From assembly GCA_903898975.1 (NCBI GenBank), contig CAIUHT010000678.1, positions 1 to 5,024 of the forward strand: DNA of 5,024 bases, given 5' to 3'. A program made the translations under genes and the position numbers. Shown here piece by piece: positions 1 through 4,865 of the stretch; the stretch's first letter is position 1, and each line of letters begins with the position of its first letter. A model generated the notes under the pieces. That model did no database searches and was not told the DNA's origin. It saw nothing but the letters and a program-made list of their open reading frames with translations. This DNA comes from an uncultured Planctomycetaceae bacterium. Lineage in GTDB: Bacteria; Planctomycetota; Planctomycetia; Planctomycetales; Planctomycetaceae.

Positions 1-58
1 CGAACACTCGCACCCCACCCCGGGCAGGTTCCTACGACTTCACCGTACGAGCAGTCGC

Positions 59-100
59 TTCCCGTGAGCCTTCCCGTGAGCCTTCCCGTGAGCCTTCCCG
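59..100. repeat. 12-bp tandem repeat, 3.5 copies
   Basis: The unit TTCCCGTGAGCC occurs perfectly at 59-70, 71-82 and 83-94, followed by a half unit TTCCCG at 95-100. The copies are identical, which points to recent slippage or duplication. On the minus strand one frame reads as a four-residue SREG repeat, but I do not think it is translated. Confidence 0.9.
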
Positions 101-128
101 AATCTGCCGTTCCGAATCTGCCGTTCCG
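101..128. repeat. 14-bp tandem duplication, 2 copies
   Basis: AATCTGCCGTTCCG is present twice, perfectly, at 101-114 and 115-128, directly abutting the 12-bp array. A 14-bp unit is not a multiple of three, so it argues against this stretch being coding. Confidence 0.9.
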
Positions 129-156
129 AGCCGGACGTTCCGAGCCGGACGTTTAC
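129..156. repeat. 14-bp tandem duplication, second family
   Basis: AGCCGGACGTTCCG at 129-142 is followed by a copy at 143-156 that matches over its first 11 bases (AGCCGGACGTT) and then diverges. It abuts the previous duplication and shares its GTTCCG end, so the three arrays form one continuous stack of duplications. Confidence 0.85.
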
Positions 157-227
157 AACCGGTCAGTCGGAATCCGCCAAGCCAGATCGGCTCCCAAACG
201 GAAACCCAGTCTTGGGGTGGCTCATCC

Positions 228-254
228 ATTTCCTGGGTGAGTTCCCAGGGAAAT
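228..254. other. Inverted repeat / hairpin downstream of nth
   Basis: The left arm at 228-237 (ATTTCCTGGG) pairs with the right arm at 244-254. There are six contiguous pairs (CCTGGG/CCCAGG), one bulged G at 250, and four more pairs (ATTT/AAAT), around the six-base loop TGAGTT. It lies about 165 bp past the nth stop codon. There is no T-run on either side, so it is not a canonical intrinsic terminator. It could still stabilise the 3' end of the nth transcript, or it may be fortuitous. Confidence 0.45.
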
Positions 255-385
255 CCCTCGTCCGGCCAGTCGCGGGTCGCCACATTGCGTTGACGCGGCC
301 CTGACCCCCGCAAGGCTGCCCGGTCCGAGAGGCCGTGCCAGATTTGGCAGTCGCTGCTCCCCTCGCCACGCGGGGACAATGGCGG

Positions 386-395
386 CCCCCCCCCC
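386..395. repeat. Poly-C homopolymer, 10 bases
   Basis: Ten consecutive C on the plus strand (poly-G on the nth transcript strand) lie 25 bp past the nth stop codon. Tracts of this length can slip during replication or be miscounted in sequencing. It does not interrupt any gene I can support. Confidence 0.9.
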
Positions 396-419
396 TTATC
401 AGGACACGCCGCCGCCGCG

Positions 420-1454
420 CTAAGCCTTGCGCCCTCGGCGACTTGGGATTGCCGCAGTTCCCTTTGTCTTCGCACTCGATTTCGCGGGACGCCCCGGTCT
501 CTTCCGGGACTCCGCCAGGTCAACCGCAGGCGAGCCCACGTTGAGCGCATCGCCTCCGCCCGAGCTCTTCTTGCGTGCCGACTTGCCTCCCTTCGGCAAC
601 CGGCGCGCTGGGGCGGTCTCGGCATGGGAACTCAGCGTGGCCGTTTTCGACTGGCCATCTTGCCGCTGGACACTTTTCCGCTGGGCACCTTTCCGCTGGG
701 CCCGCCTGCGCGCGACCTGTTTCGCCGCCGCCGCTTTCAGTGCCTTCGCCGATTTCGGTTTTCGCACGGGCTCGCCCGTGGCATCGAGCGGTGGCAGCCC
801 CACGCGGGCACAGCACTCCCGCAGTGGACACCCCCCACATTTCGGTCGCCCCGCAATGCAGATTGCCCGCCCATGATGAATCAGCCGGTGCGAAAACTGG
901 ATCCATTCCTCCGCAGGCAGCAACGCCCCCAGTTCACGCTCCACCTGCACCGCGTCGGTCTGCCCCGTCAGCCCCAGCAGCCGCGCAATCCGCCCCACAT
1001 GCGTGTCGACCACCACCCCGCTGGGAATCCCATACGCGGTCCCCAGCAGCACGTTCGCCGTCTTCCGCCCCACCCCGGGCAACGTCACCAGTTCCGCCAC
1101 CGTCCGGGGAAGTTCCCCCCCAAACTCGGTCACGACCCGCTGCGCCATCCCCACCAGGTTCTTCGCCTTCGCGCGAAAAAAACCGGTCGATTGCACCAGG
1201 GTCTCAACCTCGGCGAGGGGGGCCCGCGCCAACGCCTCGGCGGTCGGGAACCGCGCGAACAGCGCCGGCGTCACCAGGTTGACCCGCTCGTCGGTGCACT
1301 GGGCCGAAAGAATCGTGGCGGCCAGCAGTTGAAACGGGGTCTCATGCCGCAGGGCGCACTCGGCGATCGGGTACGCCTCGGCCAGTGCCTTGGTCACCTC
1401 CCGGGCCCGCTCCTGCCGCTCAGCCCACTTCCCCACCCCCGCTCGACCCGCCAT
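420..1454 (-). CDS. nth: Endonuclease III with long basic C-terminal tail
   Basis: This is a DNA glycosylase/AP lyase of base-excision repair that removes oxidised pyrimidines and nicks the abasic site. In the 344-residue product, LSAQCTDERVN lies at 49-59. The helix-hairpin-helix LPGVGRKTANVLLG at 125-138 carries the catalytic lysine K131, and VVVDTHVGR at 147-155 carries the catalytic aspartate D150. Four cysteines spaced C-x6-C-x2-C-x5-C (C199, C206, C209, C215) form the [4Fe-4S] site. The enzyme proper ends near residue 220, about the length of the E. coli protein. Residues 225-344 are an extra low-complexity Lys/Arg/Ala/Ser tail with pentapeptide repeats (AQRKG, AQRKS, VQRQD at 252-266) and an AT-hook-like RKRPGRPAK at 317-325. 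I chose the ATG at 1454 because GGAGG lies 7 bases upstream. A GTG at 1490 in the same frame would add 12 residues. The identity is secure; the tail's function is unknown. Confidence 0.96.
   Translation of the reverse strand: MAGRAGVGKWAERQERAREVTKALAEAYPIAECALRHETPFQLLAATILSAQCTDERVNLVTPALFARFPTAEALARAPLAEVETLVQSTGFFRAKAKNLVGMAQRVVTEFGGELPRTVAELVTLPGVGRKTANVLLGTAYGIPSGVVVDTHVGRIARLLGLTGQTDAVQVERELGALLPAEEWIQFSHRLIHHGRAICIAGRPKCGGCPLRECCARVGLPPLDATGEPVRKPKSAKALKAAAAKQVARRRAQRKGAQRKSVQRQDGQSKTATLSSHAETAPARRLPKGGKSARKKSSGGGDALNVGSPAVDLAESRKRPGRPAKSSAKTKGTAAIPSRRGRKA
659..703 (-). repeat. 15-bp repeat within the nth tail, 3 copies
   Basis: Three imperfect 15-bp units lie at 659-673, 674-688 and 689-703, sharing the core CCGCTGG. 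They encode the pentapeptides AQRKG, AQRKS and VQRQD of the Nth tail. A weaker fourth unit (GQSKT) follows toward the C terminus. The unit keeps the reading frame, so this part of the tail probably grew by in-frame duplication. Confidence 0.8.
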
Positions 1455-1614
1455 CACATCCCCTCCCACCCGGACAGACTCAACCGTCACCCCGGTCGGT
1501 CACCGCTCGCCCCCGCTGAAGCACCTCGGGAACCGCCCCGCCAATTGGACTTTCCCCCGCCATCGCGGCTACAGTTCAGAGACCGTCTTTGTCCCCGCGG
1601 TGAGCCTGCTGTTC
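1455..1614. promoter_or_regulatory. Divergent intergenic region nth / DUF309 operon
   Basis: This 160-bp gap must carry the promoters for nth (leftward) and for the four-gene cluster (rightward). I see no clear operator. For the rightward side, TTGGAC (1545-1550) and TACAGT (1570-1575) are 19 bp apart, a poor sigma-70 match. On the nth strand GGTGAC occurs twice within about 20 bp near 1485-1505, which may be chance. Confidence 0.5.
1462..1466 (-). promoter_or_regulatory. Shine-Dalgarno of nth, decides the start
   Basis: GGAGG on the minus strand is separated by 7 bases from the ATG at 1454. This makes that ATG the likely start, in preference to the in-frame GTG at 1490, and would put this motif inside the coding region if the longer form were used. 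Confidence 0.7.
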
Positions 1615-2004
1615 ATGTCTTCCGAGTACCCGGCACTCTATCTCGAAGGATTGCGGCTGTTCAACGCCGAAGATTTCTTCGAAAGCCACGAGGTCCTGGA
1701 AGAACTCTGGGCCGAGACCGAGGACGACGACAAGAAGTTCTACCAGGGACTCATCCAGGCGGCGGTCGCGCTGTTGCACTTTGGCAACGAGAACCTCGGG
1801 GGCGCCCAGAAGGTCTACACTTCGTCCCGCAAGTACCTGCTGCCGTACGCCCCAACGCACCTCGGGCTCGATGTCGAGCGACTGCTGGCGGAACTCGACC
1901 ATTGCTTCGCCGAACTGGTCGCCTCTCCCGATCCCTATGGCGAGCAGATTGCCCTGCGCGACGAACGGATTCCCAAGATTCCCCTCCCCGAATCGGCGGG
2001 GTGA
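1615..2004 (+). CDS. DUF309 family protein
   Basis: This 129-residue soluble protein matches the DUF309 family (COG1547) in length and motifs. The first motif is FNAEDFFESHEVLEELWAE at 16-34, with E23, H25 and E26 as the conserved polar set. The second is KFYQGLIQAAVALLHF at 41-56, with H55, followed by NLGGAQKVY at 60-68. Family members are all-helical, and the conserved His/Glu pattern on facing helices suggests a metal or small-ligand site, but no activity is established. The remaining C-terminal helix (84-103) is typical. The ATG at 1615 places the conserved block at the usual distance from the N terminus. A GTG at 1600 would add five residues (MSLLF), and neither start has a strong ribosome binding site. 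It is the first gene of the cluster, and its stop is 3 bp before the next start. Confidence 0.88.
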   Translation: MSSEYPALYLEGLRLFNAEDFFESHEVLEELWAETEDDDKKFYQGLIQAAVALLHFGNENLGGAQKVYTSSRKYLLPYAPTHLGLDVERLLAELDHCFAELVASPDPYGEQIALRDERIPKIPLPESAG

Positions 2005-2007
2005 CGC

Positions 2008-2691
2008 ATGTCGGAAGGTTTCGCCAGCTTCAGCGATCTCTCTGATTTCGAAGGAACACTCCCGGTCTTCCCCCTGGGGGGCGTGGTGATGTTCCCTTTC
2101 ATTGGGGTGCCGCTGCATATCTTCGAGCCCCGCTACCGCAAGATGGTCAGCGACGTGCTCGATGGCGAGGGGCTGCTGGCGCTCGCCCTGCCCATGCCGG
2201 GGGGCTCGCTCATCCCCGAACTCTCTCCCGTGCTGACCGTGGGCCGGGTGACCGAACACGAACGGCTCCCCGGTGGAAAGTACAACCTGGTCCTCACGGG
2301 GATCCGCCGGGCCACCGTGGTCGAAGAACTGCTGGTCGATGAACCGTATCGGGTCATCACGGTCGACCTGCTGGAAGACCAGTATCGCGAGTCGCCTGAA
2401 CTCGATCGCGACGCCCGCCGGATCGAGCTGATGCGCGCGTTTCAGCGGTACTCCGGGGGGCTCGCGACCGAAGAATTGCTCAAGCGCGTGCTCGACTCCG
2501 ACGTCTCGCTCGGGTTCCTGTGCGACCTGCTGGTCTCGTCACTCAATCTGCCGGTGGAATCTCAGTACGAGGCGCTCGCCGAACTTGATGTCGACCGCCG
2601 CAGCAACCTGGTGCTCCGCTGGCTCCGGCAGATGACCACCACTCCCGAGCCACACCGCCCCGTCTATCCCTTTCGTTTCAGTCAGAACTGA
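2008..2691 (+). CDS. LON substrate-binding-domain protein (no protease)
   Basis: This 227-residue protein consists of a LON N-terminal (PUA-like) domain without the AAA+ ATPase or Ser-Lys protease of true Lon, corresponding to COG2802. The hallmark LPVFPLGGVVMFPFIGVPLH runs from 18 to 37 and continues into IFEPRYRKM (38-46). The middle strand block GRVTEHERLPGGKYNLVLTG lies at about 79-98 and leads into IRR. Residues 130-215 form the helical second half (RRIELMRAFQRY; LLKRVLDSDVSLGFLCDLL). In Lon this domain recognises substrates; the role of stand-alone versions is not established, so a link to proteolysis is inference. A GGGGTG stretch upstream of the ATG may serve as ribosome binding site. 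It lies 3 bp after the DUF309 gene and its TGA overlaps the folE ATG by one base, implying translational coupling. Confidence 0.9.
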   Translation: MSEGFASFSDLSDFEGTLPVFPLGGVVMFPFIGVPLHIFEPRYRKMVSDVLDGEGLLALALPMPGGSLIPELSPVLTVGRVTEHERLPGGKYNLVLTGIRRATVVEELLVDEPYRVITVDLLEDQYRESPELDRDARRIELMRAFQRYSGGLATEELLKRVLDSDVSLGFLCDLLVSSLNLPVESQYEALAELDVDRRSNLVLRWLRQMTTTPEPHRPVYPFRFSQN

Positions 2692-3338
2692 TGTCCTCCG
2701 CGATCCCTCCCGAGACTCCCTGCACCGGTGCCGCCTGTTCCGAGGGTGCCCCCGCGAACCCCGGCGGCACGCCCGTCGATCTCCCCCGCATCGAGCGGGC
2801 GGTGCGCGAGATTCTCGCAGCCGTGGGAGAGAACCCCGACCGCGAGGGGCTGCGCGAAACCCCCTCCCGCGTCGCCCGTATGTACGCCGAACTTTTCTCG
2901 GGACTGCACACCCAGCCCGCCCGGCACCTCGAGCGGGTCTTCTCCGAGACCTACGACGAACTGGTGCTGGTCCGCGACATCACCTTCAACAGCATGTGTG
3001 AACATCACCTGCTGCCGTTCCACGGCGTGGCCCACGTGGGGTACCTCCCCGATGGCAAGGTCGCCGGACTGTCGAAACTGGCCCGCGTGGTCGAAGAAAT
3101 CTCGCATCGTCCGCAGGTCCAGGAGCGGATGACGCACCAGATTGCCGACCTGCTGGAACGCGAACTGGCGGCGAAGGGGGTGATGGTCGTGCTCGAGGCG
3201 ACGCACACCTGCATGACGATTCGCGGGGTCCGCAAGCCGGGCAGCCTGACCGTGACCAGCGCCGTCCGCGGGCGGTTCAAGACGAACCAGTCGACCCGCG
3301 CCGAGGCGATGGCCCTCATCATGAACCGCAAACCCTGA
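2691..3338 (+). CDS. folE: GTP cyclohydrolase I (type IA, zinc-dependent)
   Basis: This enzyme converts GTP to 7,8-dihydroneopterin triphosphate and formate, the entry step to tetrahydrofolate and related pterins. The 215-residue product has the full family core: NPDREGLRETPSRVARMY (48-65), the zinc and catalytic motif SMCEHHLLPFHG (101-112), VAGLSKLARVVE (124-135), the second zinc motif EATHTCMTIRGV (169-180), and the C-terminal GRFKTNQSTRAEAM (194-207). By analogy with the E. coli enzyme, C103, H106 and C174 are zinc ligands, and H105 and H172 are catalytic or active-site residues. The first 30 residues are a non-conserved Pro/Ala/Cys-rich extension. The start overlaps the upstream stop as TGATG, so translation is probably coupled to the LON-domain gene. 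All key residues are present and it should be an active cytoplasmic homodecamer. Confidence 0.98.
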   Translation: MSSAIPPETPCTGAACSEGAPANPGGTPVDLPRIERAVREILAAVGENPDREGLRETPSRVARMYAELFSGLHTQPARHLERVFSETYDELVLVRDITFNSMCEHHLLPFHGVAHVGYLPDGKVAGLSKLARVVEEISHRPQVQERMTHQIADLLERELAAKGVMVVLEATHTCMTIRGVRKPGSLTVTSAVRGRFKTNQSTRAEAMALIMNRKP

Positions 3339-3342
3339 AGCT

Positions 3343-3359
3343 CGCCGCTGTGAGCGGCG
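3343..3359. other. Perfect 7-bp hairpin just after folE
   Basis: The arms CGCCGCT (3343-3349) and AGCGGCG (3353-3359) pair perfectly around a three-base GTG loop, four bases past the folE stop. There is no T-run, so it is at most a weak or factor-assisted terminator, or an mRNA-stabilising or attenuating element between folE and the membrane protein gene. The loop is exactly the possible GTG start codon (3350) of the longest reading frame downstream, which argues against that start being used. Confidence 0.65.
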
Positions 3360-3430
3360 CGGGGGCGGAAGACCAGGCGGGTGGCCCCGCAGGTTCCGCT
3401 GGGCCGCTCGCTCTTGCGTTGTGGGGTGCC

Positions 3431-4168
3431 ATGTCCGACGCCATCGCCTGTTTCTGCCTCCGGTTGCTCGCCGGGATCGCCACCTCGCTGTGCGTGATTC
3501 CCCAGCGGGCCATCCCCGGGGCCTTCTTTCGCATCCTGCTGCTGGTCTGCCTGGGGCTGGCCGCCGTCGCCGCCCTGACGTCGGCCGGAGGGCCGATCGG
3601 GCCGATCGGGCTCGGAGTTCTCGCCTACCTCGGCTCAATTCTCTGGCTGCTTGAACGCCGCTCTCCCGCGACGTTGTGCCTGGCCCTGGTGGCCGTTGGA
3701 GGCGTGGTCGAATCACTGCGGTCCGCCGAACGGCTGGTGGCGACCCTCCCCGCCGATCGCGCCGCCACTTACGCCGCCACCCTCGCCTCGCTCGCCACCC
3801 TCGGCACCGCCATGTCGGGCATGCTGCTGGGGCATCGGTACCTCACCGCACCCGGCATGCCGCTCGCTCCGCTGCACCGCATGAACAACGGGCTGGGTCT
3901 CGCGGCGGTCGCCCGCGGAATGGTCTCGGGCTGGATGCTGGCGGCTCACCCGCTCCCGTCGCTGGCGGGCGGGCCCGCCATCTGGCTCGCTCTCCGCTGG
4001 GGTGCCGGGGTCTGCGGACTGCTCGCCGCCTGGTTCCTGGTGATCCGCATTCTCCGCTATCGCAACACCCAGTCGGCGACGGGCGTGCTGTTCGTCGCCG
4101 TAATTCTCAGCTTCCTGGGCGAACTGACAGGCGACCTGCTGCTCCGCACCCTGCGGGTTCCCTACTAA
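3431..4168 (+). CDS. Multi-pass inner-membrane protein, unknown function
   Basis: This is a 245-residue very hydrophobic protein with seven or eight likely membrane helices, roughly at 4-23, 31-51, 57-75, 79-95, 115-134, 153-173, 183-208 and 214-238. Short loops carry the only notable polar groups: PQRAIPGAFFRI (24-35), GHRYLTAPGM (134-143), LHRMNNGLG (148-156) and RYRNTQSATG (209-218), followed by a buried-looking GELTGD (230-235). The third helix starts with a small tandem repeat (GPIGPIG). I do not recognise a characterised family. The FFRI and GH-YL signatures remind me of conserved uncharacterised planctomycete membrane proteins, but that is memory, not a search. I chose the ATG at 3431, preceded by GGGGTG, because it begins at the first helix. 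A GTG at 3350 would add 27 Gly/Ala-rich residues and sits in a hairpin loop. It is the last gene of the cluster, 92 bp after folE, and may be co-transcribed. Confidence 0.8.
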   Translation: MSDAIACFCLRLLAGIATSLCVIPQRAIPGAFFRILLLVCLGLAAVAALTSAGGPIGPIGLGVLAYLGSILWLLERRSPATLCLALVAVGGVVESLRSAERLVATLPADRAATYAATLASLATLGTAMSGMLLGHRYLTAPGMPLAPLHRMNNGLGLAAVARGMVSGWMLAAHPLPSLAGGPAIWLALRWGAGVCGLLAAWFLVIRILRYRNTQSATGVLFVAVILSFLGELTGDLLLRTLRVPY

Positions 4169-4206
4169 GCCCAACCACCCCGACAGGGCCTAGGGTCTGC
4201 CCAGAT

Positions 4207-4338
4207 TCTGCGGCGACCCAAGGCGATTCCAGACAATTGAATCACCCAGCCTGTAGCCCAGTGAACCTCGGCCTGCTCACGCCGATTGCCCCCGGCCAAC
4301 TGGTGCCACCGGCCAACAGGTGCCACCCGTCAGTTCGG
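4207..4338. repeat. 132-bp direct repeat, copy 1
   Basis: This stretch recurs at 4428-4559, offset by 221 bp, with about four substitutions and no gaps (about 97% identity). It begins TCTGCGGCGACCCAAGG, includes a non-repeat leader of about 90 bp with the words ACAATTGAATCACCCAG and GCCTGCTCACGCCGATTG, and ends with two repeat cores and a type A flank. The leader is unlike the rest of the array, so a whole 221-bp block appears to have been duplicated. Confidence 0.95.
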
Positions 4339-4398
4339 CTCCGGCCAACAGGTGCCACCCGTCGGTTCGGAGTTGACCAACTGGGGCCACCCCCCAGC

Positions 4399-4429
4399 CA
4401 ACTGGTGCCACCCCCCAGTCTTTTGGCTC
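4399..4429. repeat. 31-bp exact repeat (type B unit), copy 1
   Basis: A 31-bp type B unit runs from CAACTGGTGCC through the C-run and CAGTCTTTTGGCTC, and is identical at 4700-4730, 301 bp away. A shorter 23-bp version (4397-4419) also recurs exactly at 4677-4699, so the second site has two tandem type B units. Confidence 0.9.
4401..4424 (+). terminator. Weak hairpin plus T-run (possible terminator)
   Basis: ACTGG (4401-4405) can pair with CCAGT (4415-4419) across a nine-base loop, followed by CTTTT (4420-4424). The same arrangement recurs at 4702-4725. The stem is only five pairs, so intrinsic termination would be weak. It is the only hairpin-plus-T arrangement I see downstream of the plus-strand gene cluster. 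Confidence 0.25.
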
Positions 4430-4559
4430 TGCGGCGACCCAAGGCGATTCCAAACAATTGAATCACCCAGCCTGTAGCCCAGTGAACTTCGGCCTGCTCA
4501 CGCCGATTGCCCCCGGCCAACTAGTGCCACCGGCCAACAGGTGCCACCCGTCGGTTCGG
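4428..4559. repeat. 132-bp direct repeat, copy 2
   Basis: This is the second copy of the block at 4207-4338. The differences seen are G to A in CCAGACAATTG, C to T in GAACCTCGG, G to A in the first core (AACTGGTG to AACTAGTG), and A to G in the type A flank. After 4559 the two copies diverge at once, as they do before 4207/4428. Confidence 0.95.
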
Positions 4560-4622
4560 AGTGGGCCAACTGGGGCCACCCCCCAATCCGCGGGCCAACA
4601 GGTGCCACCCGTCGGGCCAACA

Positions 4623-4675
4623 GGTGCCACCCGTCAGTTCGGCTCCGGCAGATTCGGCCGGGAAGCCCGAAACAG
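4623..4675. repeat. Diverged 53-bp direct repeat, copy 1
   Basis: A type A core and flank, then a spacer with CTCCGGCAG, end in AAGCCCGAAACAG. The whole block aligns without gaps to 4813-4865 (offset 190 bp) at about 80% identity, with the last 13 bases identical. It is older or more diverged than the 132-bp duplication. Confidence 0.75.
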
Positions 4676-4699
4676 AGCCAACTGGTGCCACCCCCCAGT

Positions 4700-4730
4700 C
4701 AACTGGTGCCACCCCCCAGTCTTTTGGCTC
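4700..4730. repeat. 31-bp exact repeat (type B unit), copy 2
   Basis: Identical to 4399-4429. It is immediately preceded by another type B unit (4677-4699), giving the only head-to-tail pair of this kind with a 21-bp period in the array. Confidence 0.9.
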
Positions 4731-4812
4731 CTGGGCAATGGCAATTGGAGCCACCCGTCGGTCCGGGGGATAGTTGGGGCCACGCCCCAGTTTGTCTCCG
4801 GCGAGGCTAACT

Positions 4813-4865
4813 GGTGCCATCCGTCGGTTCGTCTCCAGCAGGGTCAGTCGGCAAGCCCGAAACAG
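4813..4865. repeat. Diverged 53-bp direct repeat, copy 2
   Basis: Partner of 4623-4675. The core here is GGTGCCATC, a point variant of the consensus. In the unit that follows, CCGAA (4858-4862) and TTCGG (4879-4883) can pair and flank the next core, so type A units can also be written as inverted repeats. Confidence 0.75.

Larger units (their letters stand above)
1..419. other. Non-coding region downstream of nth
   Basis: I see no convincing gene here. Open frames exist on both strands, but their products are Arg/Gly/Pro-rich or low-complexity, have no recognisable domain and no good ribosome binding site. The best candidate is a minus-strand frame from a GTG at 283 down to 32 (83 residues). 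It has a Trp- and Glu/Asp-rich middle part and then runs into the SREG repeat made by the 12-bp tandem array. Its third codon positions lack the strong GC bias of the neighbouring genes. The 14-bp duplications beside it would shift any reading frame, so I treat it as non-coding or as a decayed remnant. The region holds the tandem duplications, inverted repeat and poly-C run listed separately. Confidence 0.6.

Noticed and set aside
386..395. Phase-variable poly-C tract
   Set aside because: It lies outside any supported reading frame, past the nth stop, with no promoter evidence linking it to a gene; it could also be a sequencing miscount.
575..1282. Plus-strand open frame of 235 codons inside nth
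   Set aside because: Pro/Ser/Arg-rich antisense shadow of a GC-rich gene; no motif or ribosome binding site.
1545..1575. Sigma-70 promoter TTGGAC-19-TACAGT for the plus-strand operon
   Set aside because: The -35 box matches at only three of six positions and the spacer is 19 bp; mentioned in the intergenic entry but not listed as a separate call.
624..2045. Plus-strand open frame of 473 codons, the longest in the window
   Set aside because: It runs antisense through nth and then out of frame through the DUF309 gene. The product is Arg/Pro/His-rich with no domain. Both genes it overlaps have clear family motifs.
2682..3716. Minus-strand open frame of 344 codons over folE and the membrane protein gene
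   Set aside because: Antisense shadow of folE, whose active-site motifs are all intact on the plus strand; the translation is Arg/Gly/His-rich and domain-free.
4169..4210. Strong intrinsic terminator directly after the membrane protein gene
   Set aside because: Only a four-pair GGGC/GCCC stem with a nine-base loop is available, and no T-run follows.
3676..4461. Plus-strand open frame of 261 codons overlapping the membrane protein gene and the repeats
   Set aside because: Out-of-frame reading of a hydrophobic gene continuing into repeat DNA; the end of the product just translates the repeat units.
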